A stretch of 64,000 bases of DNA from Comamonadaceae bacterium (GTDB taxonomy: Bacteria > Pseudomonadota > Gammaproteobacteria > Burkholderiales > Burkholderiaceae_C): the NCBI GenBank assembly GCA_027485235.1, contig JAIXRJ010000049.1, positions 16,095-80,094 of the forward strand. The letters are read 5' to 3'. A program made the translations under genes and the position numbers. Positions 7,420 through 15,681 of this stretch are shown here, one piece after another (position 1 is the stretch's first letter; the number at the start of each line of letters is the position of its first letter). A model generated the notes under the pieces. The model was not told the DNA's origin and made no database searches. It worked only from the letters and a program-made list of their open reading frames with translations.

Positions 7420-9137
7420 GCGGTTTGGGTGTCGGTGCTCAGCGCGGCCATTTCGGCTTCTTGCAGTGCCCGCCACATGACTTTGCCACTGCCGCTCTTG
7501 GGCAAAGCGTCGACAAAACTCACAGCGCGGGGTATTTTATAAACCGCCATGTTCTCACGGCACCAATCGATGATGTTTTGCTCGCTGACAAGACCTTGCT
7601 GACCTTGGCGCAAGACCACCACCGCCTTGACCGATTCGCCCCGGTAAGCGTCGCGCGTGGCGATGATGCAGGCCTCTTGAATGGCTGGGTGGCGGAACAT
7701 CAGCGCCTCGACCTCGGCGGGCCAGACCTTGAAGCCGCTGGCATTGATCATGCGCTTCAAGCGGTCGGTCATGAAGAAATAACCCTCCTCATCGATCCGG
7801 CCCATGTCGCCCGAACGGAAAAACCGAAACCCGTCACGCTCAAAGAATGCGGCTGCCGTGGCCTCGGGTCGCTTCCAATAGCCCTTGAACACCTGCGGGC
7901 CACTGATCACGATCTCGCCCGACTCGCCGGGTGGCAATTCGGCCAGGGTTTCGGGGTCGACAATGCGCGACTCCACGCTCATGAAGGGAATGCCCAAACA
8001 CTGTTTTTTGGGCGCATCGGGCGGGTTGGTGTGGGAAGGCGCCGCTGTCTCGGTCAGGCCATAACCCTCCACATAACGCAGACCGAATTGCTCCAACAAA
8101 CGCTGGGCCACCGCTTCGGGCATGGCGGCACCGCCGCCGCCAATGTAGGCGAGGCTGGTCAGATCGTAGTTTTGCAAATGCGGACTGCCCAACAAATCGA
8201 TGACCATGGTCGGGATATTGGTCCAATGCGTGACGCGCCATTTGGAGATCAAATGCCCTGCCACATCTCGGTCCCAACGCGGCATGATCACCAAACTGGC
8301 CCCGAGAAAAATGCTGGCATGCATCACACTGACCATGCCCGTGATGTGGAACATGGGCACCACACACAGTGTCACATTTTCGGGTGTGCCATTGCCCCAC
8401 AAGCCGCTGGCCACAGCGTTGTGCATGATCGTGCCATGGGTGTGCATGCACCCCTTGGGCAAACCGGTGGTGCCGCTGGTGTAGGGCAACACGGCCAAAT
8501 CATCCGGGCCCGCTTTGACGGATGGCAAATCAGTCTCGGTGCCGGACCCCATCAAAGCCTGCCAAGCGTGGGTTTGACCTGAAGCCAAGGCGGGCAATTC
8601 GCGGCGCTCAAGCAACCAAGCGCGCCAAGCCTCGGGCAACTCTTGCGGGGTCAGGGATTGGGGCTCAAAAACATCTGAAAACTGCGTCACCACCAGGTGC
8701 TGCAACTGCTGCTCTTGGGGCAAAGCATCGCTGGCCTGCGCCAACTCTGTTGCCAAATCGCTGGTGGTCACCGCCACACGGGTGTCGGGATCGGTGATGT
8801 AGTGTTTGAGTTCTTCGGCCTTGTTCATCGGGTTCACAGGCACCACCACGGCATCGAGACGCAAGATGGCGAAATGGCTGATCACCCATTGCGGGCAGTT
8901 CTGCATGTCGAGCACAACCCGGTCACCCGCTTTGACACCCAAGCCCGCCAATGCCCGGGCCATTTTTTCGGCCGCCGTCATCAGATCCAGGTAGGAATGC
9001 GCTTTGCCCATGTAAACCATGGCCGGCTTGTCAGGGTATCGAAGGGCGCTGATGGCCAGGTTCATCCACAGGGATGTGACCGGAGGCGTGATTTTGGCGG
9101 GCAGACGTACTGGCCATACAGCGGCATGAGCGGGCAT
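7416..9137 (-). CDS. AMP-dependent long-chain acyl-CoA ligase
   Basis: This 573-residue protein belongs to the ANL superfamily and activates a carboxylic acid to acyl-AMP, then acyl-CoA. The P-loop YTSGTTGLPKG is at about residues 219-229. GYGLTETA, the RSGDMGRIDEEGY hinge region, and a C-terminal lysine in PKSGSGKVMW follow. GAGGAGA lies a few bases before the ATG at 9137, which fixes the start; longer frames upstream lack a site. It is the first gene of an operon with the flavin oxidoreductase, the core methionine synthase and the dioxygenase. The acid substrate is not predictable from sequence alone. Confidence 0.88.
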   Translation of the reverse strand: MPAHAAVWPVRLPAKITPPVTSLWMNLAISALRYPDKPAMVYMGKAHSYLDLMTAAEKMARALAGLGVKAGDRVVLDMQNCPQWVISHFAILRLDAVVVPVNPMNKAEELKHYITDPDTRVAVTTSDLATELAQASDALPQEQQLQHLVVTQFSDVFEPQSLTPQELPEAWRAWLLERRELPALASGQTHAWQALMGSGTETDLPSVKAGPDDLAVLPYTSGTTGLPKGCMHTHGTIMHNAVASGLWGNGTPENVTLCVVPMFHITGMVSVMHASIFLGASLVIMPRWDRDVAGHLISKWRVTHWTNIPTMVIDLLGSPHLQNYDLTSLAYIGGGGAAMPEAVAQRLLEQFGLRYVEGYGLTETAAPSHTNPPDAPKKQCLGIPFMSVESRIVDPETLAELPPGESGEIVISGPQVFKGYWKRPEATAAAFFERDGFRFFRSGDMGRIDEEGYFFMTDRLKRMINASGFKVWPAEVEALMFRHPAIQEACIIATRDAYRGESVKAVVVLRQGQQGLVSEQNIIDWCRENMAVYKIPRAVSFVDALPKSGSGKVMWRALQEAEMAALSTDTQTA

Positions 9138-9239
9138 CCGGGATCTCCTCGTTGGGTGTGAGCGCATGTTAATCGTGCACCACACAGGCCAGGCCCCTGA
9201 GTTTGTCGCAGGCGGGACCTGCGCGTGCCAAGCAGATGA

Positions 9240-9335
9240 AACCCGACCCGCTACATTTGTTTCAAATTGTCAACTTTAAAATTATTTAGTATTATTTTTC
9301 GACACGATTAACATTTTTATCACTAAAATAAAACC
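9240..9335 (+). promoter_or_regulatory. AT-rich upstream region of the HTH-receiver gene
   Basis: The stretch before the ATG at 9336 is much richer in A and T than its surroundings, with runs such as AAAATTATTTAGTATTATTT. It probably contains the promoter of the regulator gene. No unique -35/-10 pair stands out. Confidence 0.35.
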
Positions 9336-9956
9336 ATGCAAACACATCCAACCCAAGACACCCTTGAAGACTACTGCGGCACGACCTATGCAGCCAAACT
9401 GCTGGGACTGTCTGTGGGGACCATCCAGACGCTTGTTGAGAAGAGCGAATTGCAGGCATGGAAGACCCAGGGTGGTCATCGGCGGATCTCCATGCCTTCG
9501 ATTCGCGAATACCAGCGCAAGCACAACATGCTGATGTCTCCGAACGATAGCCGTGAAGGTCGCCTCAAGGTCTTGCTGGTAGAAGACGATACAGTCACGC
9601 GCGACATGCTGAAAGACTTCTGCAACCGTTGTGAAACACCGGTGGATTGCACCGCCATGTCCTCCGGTCTGGAAGCTCTGATCGATATGGCCAGCCTCCA
9701 ACCGGATGTCTTGATTGCCGACTTGAACATGCCGGGCGTCGATGGCTTTGAGTTGCTGCGCACCCTCAGGCATACCCAGCAGTTCAACCGCATGACCTGT
9801 TTGGTCATCTCCGCCTTGTCTCAAGATGAAATAACCGCAAGGGGAGGCTTGCCCGAGGGCACCATTTTCATGGCCAAACCGGTCAACATGCAATGGTTCA
9901 ACGGTTTCTTCACCGCCTTGATCGCCGGTCGTCAAGTTGACCTGCACACCAACTGA
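9336..9956 (+). CDS. Regulator with N-terminal excisionase/MerR-type HTH fused to a receiver domain
   Basis: This 206-residue protein has two parts. Residues about 15-62 form a winged-helix DNA-binding domain of the excisionase type (TYAAKLLGLSVGTIQTLVEK, then GGHRRIS). Residues about 77-200 form a CheY-like receiver with the acidic cluster Glu83-Asp84-Asp85, the phosphoacceptor Asp129 (LIADLNMPG), Ser159 and Lys181 (MAKPVN). In most response regulators the receiver comes first; here the DNA-binding part is N-terminal. No histidine kinase gene is adjacent. It converges on the last gene of the stress operon. Confidence 0.85.
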   Translation: MQTHPTQDTLEDYCGTTYAAKLLGLSVGTIQTLVEKSELQAWKTQGGHRRISMPSIREYQRKHNMLMSPNDSREGRLKVLLVEDDTVTRDMLKDFCNRCETPVDCTAMSSGLEALIDMASLQPDVLIADLNMPGVDGFELLRTLRHTQQFNRMTCLVISALSQDEITARGGLPEGTIFMAKPVNMQWFNGFFTALIAGRQVDLHTN

Positions 9957-9978
9957 TCCGACTCACCCTGCAAGCGGT

Positions 9979-10452
9979 TTACTTGCGGGCCTGGTTTTTA
10001 AGCCAGCGCATGAACGTCTTGAGCCAAGGAATTTTCTCGTAGAGTTCTTCGGCAGGATCCCAGTAGTCACGGTGAGCCGAGACTTTCCACAAACCTGCCT
10101 CTTGACTCAAAAACAAATGGCTGGCGCCCCGAATGGTCTGCAATTTGCCCGCATCGAAACGGCGCATTGAAAACAAAAAGTCCCAGGTGACAAAGCATTG
10201 CGCCCCTTGCTGTACCTGATGCGTGATCACGAAGCGCGGCGCCTCCAAAGCGTCGAACATGTGGGCAAAAACAGTCCGAATGGCAGGCAAACCGTGGACC
10301 TCGTTGAAGGGATCTTTGAAGTCTGCGTTCAGCGTGTAGATGCGGTCCATGCGGTCCACATCGGAGGGCTGCAAATTCTCAAAGAAATGCACCACACGCT
10401 GGACGGCCAGTGCTGGAGAGTCCGCATCAATCGGCAAAGCAGGTGAAGTCAT
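9979..10452 (-). CDS. NTF2-like / SnoaL-type protein
   Basis: This 157-residue protein fits the cone-shaped NTF2-like fold: an N-terminal helix (VQRVVHFFENL), DFKDPFNEVHG, and the alternating strands VTWDFLF, SHLFLS and WKVSAHRDYWD. Proteins of this type travel with an SDR and a DUF3833 lipoprotein in light and singlet-oxygen regulons of many proteobacteria. It is the last gene of the nine-gene minus-strand operon, 9 bases behind the SDR. Its biochemical role is unknown; it may bind or isomerise a small hydrophobic molecule. Confidence 0.75.
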   Translation of the reverse strand: MTSPALPIDADSPALAVQRVVHFFENLQPSDVDRMDRIYTLNADFKDPFNEVHGLPAIRTVFAHMFDALEAPRFVITHQVQQGAQCFVTWDFLFSMRRFDAGKLQTIRGASHLFLSQEAGLWKVSAHRDYWDPAEELYEKIPWLKTFMRWLKNQARK

Positions 10453-10461
10453 GGGAAGTCT

Positions 10462-11244
10462 CTATAAACCCGTTGCACGCCGCACCAAGGCAAAGTACCA
10501 ACGGTAAGGCAAGACGCGCAGCAACTGCAACACGCGCGTGAAACGTTTGGGAAAGTGGATCTGGAACTCCCCTTTGGACCAACCCGACAAGATCTCTTGC
10601 GCCGCTTGAGCGGGGCTGATCAATGCCGGCATGGTGAACTCGTTGTGCGAAGTCAAAGGGGTTTCAACAAAACCTGGCATTACCAAACTCACGCCCAAGC
10701 CTTTTGGCGAAACATCGTAGTACAGCGCTTCTGCCAAGTTGATGACCGCCGCCTTGGTAGGGCCGTAAGCCAAGCTCTGGGGCAAACCACGGTAACCGGC
10801 CACGCTGGCCACCAAACTGATGTGCCCGGCCCCTTGGGCCAACAAGACGGGCAAAACGGCATCCAGCATGCGCACGGCACCGATGTAGTTGACCTCTTGG
10901 TGACGAAGCATTTCGTCCAATACAAAATCCGTGGCCCTCAAGGCCTGGTAATGGCCGGCGCAATAAACCACCACATCCAACCCTTGCATGGCTTGCACTT
11001 GCTGGGCCGCCCGGGCCATGTCCGTGCTCACGCTCACATCCAACACCACCGACTGTGCACCGGGATGCGTTTGAACAAAGTCTTCAAGCAAAGAGGCGTT
11101 GCGGGCCGAAACCATCACACGGGCGCCTGCGGCATGCAAAGCGCTTGCAGTGGCCAGACCAATTCCACTGGAGGCGCCGATCACCCAAACACTGCGCCCT
11201 CGCCAATCGCTGATCGGCGGGTTCAAAGGTTTGAAAAAAGCCAT
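10462..11244 (-). CDS. Short-chain dehydrogenase/reductase of the stress operon
   Basis: This 260-residue classical SDR has the cofactor loop GASSGIG, the SVAGYRG segment with the catalytic Ser region, and YGPTK as the YxxxK catalytic motif. The C-terminus is hydrophobic and basic (RVLQLLRVLPYRWYF), suggesting membrane association. The ATG at 11244 is taken because the Rossmann fold starts soon after; the longer frame overlaps the upstream gene. It begins 1 base after the stop of the DUF3833 gene, so both are co-translated. The substrate is unknown, and a lipid or aldehyde is an inference from the context. Confidence 0.85.
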   Translation of the reverse strand: MAFFKPLNPPISDWRGRSVWVIGASSGIGLATASALHAAGARVMVSARNASLLEDFVQTHPGAQSVVLDVSVSTDMARAAQQVQAMQGLDVVVYCAGHYQALRATDFVLDEMLRHQEVNYIGAVRMLDAVLPVLLAQGAGHISLVASVAGYRGLPQSLAYGPTKAAVINLAEALYYDVSPKGLGVSLVMPGFVETPLTSHNEFTMPALISPAQAAQEILSGWSKGEFQIHFPKRFTRVLQLLRVLPYRWYFALVRRATGL

Positions 11245-11245
11245 G

Positions 11246-11800
11246 TCAGCTGCGCCGCGTGAACGACAAAGTGACCTCACCCAGATGAACGCCCCATTTG
11301 CTCATGCTGGCTTTGTTCAGCATGACGCGATCGTTCATCAAGTACATCCAGTCGTCCATGTTGACGTTGATCACCCGGCCATCGACAGGCAACGCCAGGG
11401 TGTAGGACCAGCGGAATGTGTTGCCACGTGTTTGCCCCATGGCGGTCCCGACCACGTCGCCGGCCGTGCCTTCGTAACGGCCATTGCCCAAGTGCTTTAA
11501 ACGCCAGATGCGTTTTTCTTGGCTGCCATCGGCGTACACAAAGTCTTCATCCAGAACACCTTGATCGCCCTGCCAAGTGCAGTTCATTTCCACGGTGAAG
11601 CGTTTGACCACTTTGCCATTGCGGTCCGTGAAGATCCCCCAAGCGTCCACCTTGCCGTTGAAATAAGTGCGCAAATCGAGCACAGGTTTTTCTTGTGAGA
11701 AATCCTCGATGCTGGGACTGGCACAACCGACCAGACCCACAGCAGCCAGCGCGCCAGCGCCAGCAGTACCGGCACTCAACAGTTCTCTTCTATTGACCAT
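11246..11800 (-). CDS. DUF3833 family lipoprotein
   Basis: This 184-residue protein starts with NRRELLSAG and a hydrophobic segment ending in a lipobox, LVGC, so it is predicted to be exported and lipid-anchored; the twin arginines allow a Tat route. The mature part contains DLRTYFNGKVDAWG and GIFTDRNGKVVKRF, then GRYEGTAGDVVG and MYLMNDRVMLNKASMSKWG, typical of DUF3833. A GGGAGA site precedes the ATG at 11800. The start lies 11 bases inside the end of the MFS gene. The function of the family is not known. Confidence 0.85.
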   Translation of the reverse strand: MVNRRELLSAGTAGAGALAAVGLVGCASPSIEDFSQEKPVLDLRTYFNGKVDAWGIFTDRNGKVVKRFTVEMNCTWQGDQGVLDEDFVYADGSQEKRIWRLKHLGNGRYEGTAGDVVGTAMGQTRGNTFRWSYTLALPVDGRVINVNMDDWMYLMNDRVMLNKASMSKWGVHLGEVTLSFTRRS

Positions 11801-13079
11801 GAAAATTCTCCCAAAGGTGTTCCCGTGCACGCCAGAGACGCCAAGCAGCCAGCAATTTCAAGATGCACGGGAGTACAGCATAGGCCATGCTCAAAGCCCA
11901 CAGGCCTTCAGGGCTTCGTGTCCCGGCGGTGTAACCCGCCATCTGCAAAGCCGGCAGCGCCAAACCCGCCGCGAGCGCCAAATTGAGTTTGGTGGCCACT
12001 TGCCACCAGCCCAAATAGCGCCCCTCTGCGGAACCGGCATCGTTGCCGCGCTGAATGACCCCCGTCAACAAAGCGCCGGGGACCACCAAGTCGGCGCCCA
12101 AGGCCACGCCAGACAAGGCGCAGATGACGGCAAAACCCCACAAGTCCCCTGCCCCCAAGCTCACGGTCCACATGAAGACCAGCACGCTCAAACCTAGACC
12201 GACCAGCCAAGCCTGCGCCAAACCCAGCCGCTGCACCACTTTCAACCACAGTGGCATCGACAGGGCTGCGGCCAGAAAGTAGGCTCCCAAGTACAGGGCT
12301 TCGTAACCCGCTGGCGCTTGCAAGCGGTCCTGGATAAAAAACATGACCAGGGTTGCAGGCACAGCGCTGGCGATGCCGTTGAGCAAAAAGACCTGCAACA
12401 AGGCACGGAATGCCGGCTTGGCCAGGGGACTCAGCCAAGTGCTTTGATCGGCCACAGCACTCGGCTTGCTGGGCATGACCGGTGCCCTTTGCCACAGCCA
12501 AATGCTGAGCAACAACAACAACACAAAGCACAGCACCAAGGCACGCGCATCCAGCAAGGTGGGCAGCACACTGGCCATCACCACCCCCACCAGGCCCAAA
12601 CCCTCTCGCCAAGCGGTGATGCGGCTGCGCTGAACGGCCACCCCGCCCAAGCGCGTTCCCCAACTTTGCAAGTTCAAATTGAGTGCAGTGGCGCACAAAT
12701 ACGCCAGCACCAAACACGGTGCGGCCAAGAGCCAGACCCGGTCGGGTGTCACCGACGCGCCGGACAAAAGAATCCAGACATCGGGCATCCACAAACCCGC
12801 AAAACCCACGATGAGGCCCAGACACAAAAGCCCACTGCGTTGCCTGACCCGCGCTGTTCCAGCGGCAAACCAACGATCACACAGTTGGCCCAACCAAGGA
12901 TCCAGCACCGCGTCCAGCGCACGCACAACCAACAGCAAAGCCCCCAGAGATGCCAGAGAAACACCGAACTCAGCGGCGTACCGGTTGGGCAGCAGCACAT
13001 ACAAGGGCAGACTCACAAAGGCCAAGGGCAAGGCCATCCCGCTCAAGGCCAACAGCGAAGGCCAAGATTGCGGCTTCAT
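11790..13079 (-). CDS. MFS transporter (GPH sugar-cation symporter-like)
   Basis: This 429-residue protein is composed almost wholly of hydrophobic helices, about twelve. The first loop has DAVLDPWLGQLCDRW, the GPH-type version of the MFS loop 2-3 motif. Homologues are seen beside DUF3833, chalcone-isomerase-like and CFA genes in light-stress clusters. It overlaps its upstream neighbour by four bases and its downstream neighbour by 11, showing tight coupling. The cargo is unknown; a lipid or lipid precursor would fit the operon but is not shown. Confidence 0.8.
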   Translation of the reverse strand: MKPQSWPSLLALSGMALPLAFVSLPLYVLLPNRYAAEFGVSLASLGALLLVVRALDAVLDPWLGQLCDRWFAAGTARVRQRSGLLCLGLIVGFAGLWMPDVWILLSGASVTPDRVWLLAAPCLVLAYLCATALNLNLQSWGTRLGGVAVQRSRITAWREGLGLVGVVMASVLPTLLDARALVLCFVLLLLLSIWLWQRAPVMPSKPSAVADQSTWLSPLAKPAFRALLQVFLLNGIASAVPATLVMFFIQDRLQAPAGYEALYLGAYFLAAALSMPLWLKVVQRLGLAQAWLVGLGLSVLVFMWTVSLGAGDLWGFAVICALSGVALGADLVVPGALLTGVIQRGNDAGSAEGRYLGWWQVATKLNLALAAGLALPALQMAGYTAGTRSPEGLWALSMAYAVLPCILKLLAAWRLWRAREHLWENFHGQ

Positions 13080-13657
13080 TGCTGAGCGCCCGCCAGCAGC
13101 CCTTGGCGCAGTTGACGCTGCGAGGTTTCTGCGGCCAACCAGATGCCCAAAAATCGCTGCGCCAACTCTGCGTCAGCCAGCTCCCCCACTGGACGGTCTT
13201 GGTGCAAAAGTTTCATCCCTTTCGCAGGGGTGTAAATGCCCGTGAGGCGCTCGCCGCTGCGCACATCGGGCATCAGCGACTGTAAGTCGCTGAACCATTT
13301 TTGTTTTTTTTCTGCGCTCAAGGCCCGCTGCTTGTGGATTTCATCGACCGAGCGCCGCGCAATGTCCAGCCCCTTGAAATCACGCAAATAGCGCAACTCC
13401 AAAATCAAATCCTGCCGCGCCCAGTCTTCCGGGGCGAACGACACATTGGCCCACAAGCTGGCGTCGTAAACATCAAAGCCCCAGTAGGTCAAGCGCTGTC
13501 CCCCCACCCAACGCAGGTCACTGGCAATGGCCCGCAGGCGGGCGGGCACGGGCATATTGCTCTGGTTCACGGGCTGCGCCCAGGCCACAGGCAGGCGGCT
13601 GGCCAAAGCGAGACCGGCCCAAAACCCGCAGTGCAAAGTGGTGCGGCGCCCGATCAT
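13076..13657 (-). CDS. Chalcone isomerase-like exported protein
   Basis: This 193-residue protein has a signal peptide ending near VAWAQP. Its mature domain resembles the bacterial chalcone-isomerase-like family: RWVGGQRLTYWGFDVYDASLW, LRYLRDFKGLDIARRSVDEI, and SGERLTGIYTP with LAQRFLGIWL at the end. Members of this fold bind fatty acids in plants; the bacterial role is unsettled. The ATG overlaps the TGA of the methyltransferase gene's neighbour region by four bases at each end (13654-13657 and 13076-13079). Confidence 0.8.
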   Translation of the reverse strand: MIGRRTTLHCGFWAGLALASRLPVAWAQPVNQSNMPVPARLRAIASDLRWVGGQRLTYWGFDVYDASLWANVSFAPEDWARQDLILELRYLRDFKGLDIARRSVDEIHKQRALSAEKKQKWFSDLQSLMPDVRSGERLTGIYTPAKGMKLLHQDRPVGELADAELAQRFLGIWLAAETSQRQLRQGLLAGAQQ

Positions 13658-14880
13658 GGCTTGCGCAAGGTGAACTGGACCACGTCAGTGCTGCCCTGCT
13701 CGAAAGCAGCTTCGCAATAAGCCAGGTAGAACTCCCAGATGCGAACGAAGCGTTCGTCAAAGCCCAGCTGCAATACCTGCGCCTTGTCACTCATGAATTG
13801 ATGACGCCAGCGCCGCAAAGTCTCGGCATAGTCCAAACCGAAGGCCAATTCATCCACCACCTGCAGGCCCGCGCGCTGCGCTTGGGCACGGAACTCGCGT
13901 GGACACGGCAAACATCCCCCGGGAAAGATGTATTGCTGTATGAAGTCGGTGCTGGTGACGTAACGGTCAAAGTAAGCATCGTCGATGACGATGGTCTGAA
14001 TGCAGGCTTTGCCGCCGGATTTCAAGAGTTTGGCGACGCTCTGGAAATACGTCGCCCAGTACTCTTGTCCCACGGCTTCCAGCATCTCGATGGAGCAAAT
14101 TGCATCGTATGGGCCGTCATCGATGTCGCGGTAGTCCTGCAGGCGCAATTGGCTGGTCCCGGACAGGCCCAGCTTTTCCATGCGTTGATGGGCAAAAGCC
14201 AGTTGTTCATGGCTCAACGTCACACCACTCATGTGGGCGCCAAACTCCAACCCGCCCAACTCGGCCAAGGCGCCCCAGCCACAGCCGATTTCCAGGATGC
14301 GGTCACCGGCTTTGGCGTCCACCATGCGCAGTGCCCTGCGGACTTTGGCCATTTGCGCGACCGCCATGGGCTGGCTGCGGTCATTGTCGAACCAGGCCGA
14401 AGAATAGTTCATCGTCGGGTCCAACCACAGCTCGTAAAAGGCGTTGCCCAAGTCGTAGTGCGCGTGGATGTTTTTCTTGCTGTTGCGGCGCGTGTTGCGG
14501 TGCAACAGGTGACGCACACGGTAGAACAAGCGCCCCAACCAATGGCCGTAAATCACCTCCTCCATGTCGCGCCGATTGGCCACCAGCAACTGCAACAAAT
14601 CGGCCAAGTTGGCGGTGGTCCAATCGCCTGCGATGAAGCTCTCGGCAAATCCGATGTCCCCCGATTTGAGCGCTTGGGTAAAAGGCTTCCAATTTTGCAG
14701 GTGCAAGGTGGCATTCAGCCCATCGGGGCTGGCTTGCCCAAACTGGTCAATCTGCCCATTGGGCCACTGCACATGCAAAACACCATGCTGCAGGCGTTGA
14801 AGCAATCCGACCACCCGGGCTGCTGCAGCGGGCATGTCTTTGGGCAAGGTGGCAACGGTGGCCGAGGTCGTGGTGTTCAT
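13654..14880 (-). CDS. Cyclopropane-fatty-acyl-phospholipid synthase family methyltransferase
   Basis: This 408-residue protein uses S-adenosylmethionine to methylate unsaturated acyl chains of membrane phospholipids. Visible marks are the HYDLGNAFYELWLDPTMNYS block, the SAM loop LEIGCGWGALAE, SIEMLEAVG and YIFPGGCLP. It belongs to the CFA family and could make cyclopropane rings, or a methyl-branched acyl chain like UfaM of Rhodobacter. The neighbours (flavin amine oxidase-like and DUF1365) favour the second reading, which is an inference. It begins 18 bases after the DUF1365 stop. Confidence 0.88.
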   Translation of the reverse strand: MNTTTSATVATLPKDMPAAAARVVGLLQRLQHGVLHVQWPNGQIDQFGQASPDGLNATLHLQNWKPFTQALKSGDIGFAESFIAGDWTTANLADLLQLLVANRRDMEEVIYGHWLGRLFYRVRHLLHRNTRRNSKKNIHAHYDLGNAFYELWLDPTMNYSSAWFDNDRSQPMAVAQMAKVRRALRMVDAKAGDRILEIGCGWGALAELGGLEFGAHMSGVTLSHEQLAFAHQRMEKLGLSGTSQLRLQDYRDIDDGPYDAICSIEMLEAVGQEYWATYFQSVAKLLKSGGKACIQTIVIDDAYFDRYVTSTDFIQQYIFPGGCLPCPREFRAQAQRAGLQVVDELAFGLDYAETLRRWRHQFMSDKAQVLQLGFDERFVRIWEFYLAYCEAAFEQGSTDVVQFTLRKP

Positions 14881-14898
14881 GGCTGCTTATTTTCTGGA

Positions 14899-15681
14899 TC
14901 AACGGGTCACAAAATCTTGAGGGGGCTGGGGTTTGGCGAAGAAAGGCACATGCTTGCGCCAAAGTTTCAAAGCTTGCCAGTGGATGCGCACCATCACCAT
15001 CACCGTCATCAGAGGGTAGGCCCACAAGGCATGCCTGAGGGCACGGGCGGTCACCGGTTCGAGTTGACCACTCACACTGGTTTCGATCAGTGGGCCCAAG
15101 TCGTCGTCGTGGTCAACGCGGGCCACCGTTCTGTGGTCCGTGCGCATGAAGCGAAAACGGTAGTCACCTTGCACCGCACAAAAAGGCGAGACATGAAACA
15201 CCTTGTTGGCCCGCTGCGCCACGCCGTAGCAAGGACGGTCCAGCAAATAACAGTGGCGCTCACCGAAGGTGTTGTTGACTTCGACCACGACCGCACGCAA
15301 GCGGTTGTCCGCGTCGTGGCAATACCAAAAACTCACCGGTTTGAACGTGTAGCCCCAAACACGCGGGTAACAGTGCAGCCAAATTTCTCCGTTCGCATCG
15401 GTGATGCCCTCGCGGTGCAGCAGCTCTTCGAGCCATGCCAAGGCACCGCCTTGATCGGCAGCTCGTCCATCGCCGTGGTCTGCGTCATGGAAGCTGATCG
15501 CTGCAAAGCGGTTGATCGGCAAGGCACTGGCCCCAGAACGCGCCAAAGCCCGCATCGGCAACATCAAGAAAAATGTTTTGTAGACGAATGCATGGCGCTT
15601 TGGCCGCCAGCGGACGTGGCGAACCTGGCCAAACCCCAACAGGGCTTGGGCTGCTTGGGCGGGATCACCGGCGGCCGTCAT
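14899..15681 (-). CDS. DUF1365 family protein
   Basis: This 260-residue protein has the DUF1365 blocks GQVRHVRWRPKRHAFVYK, LLHREGI, HCYPRVWGYTFKPVSFWYCHD, VEVNNTFGERHCY and KVFHVSPF. The many conserved His, Trp and Tyr residues suggest a metal or oxygen-linked reaction. In Rhodobacter a DUF1365 gene next to a flavin amine oxidase belongs to the singlet-oxygen response and, as I recall, to furan fatty acid synthesis. The ATG at 15681 overlaps the TGA of the oxidase gene by four bases. Confidence 0.85.
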   Translation of the reverse strand: MTAAGDPAQAAQALLGFGQVRHVRWRPKRHAFVYKTFFLMLPMRALARSGASALPINRFAAISFHDADHGDGRAADQGGALAWLEELLHREGITDANGEIWLHCYPRVWGYTFKPVSFWYCHDADNRLRAVVVEVNNTFGERHCYLLDRPCYGVAQRANKVFHVSPFCAVQGDYRFRFMRTDHRTVARVDHDDDLGPLIETSVSGQLEPVTARALRHALWAYPLMTVMVMVRIHWQALKLWRKHVPFFAKPQPPQDFVTR

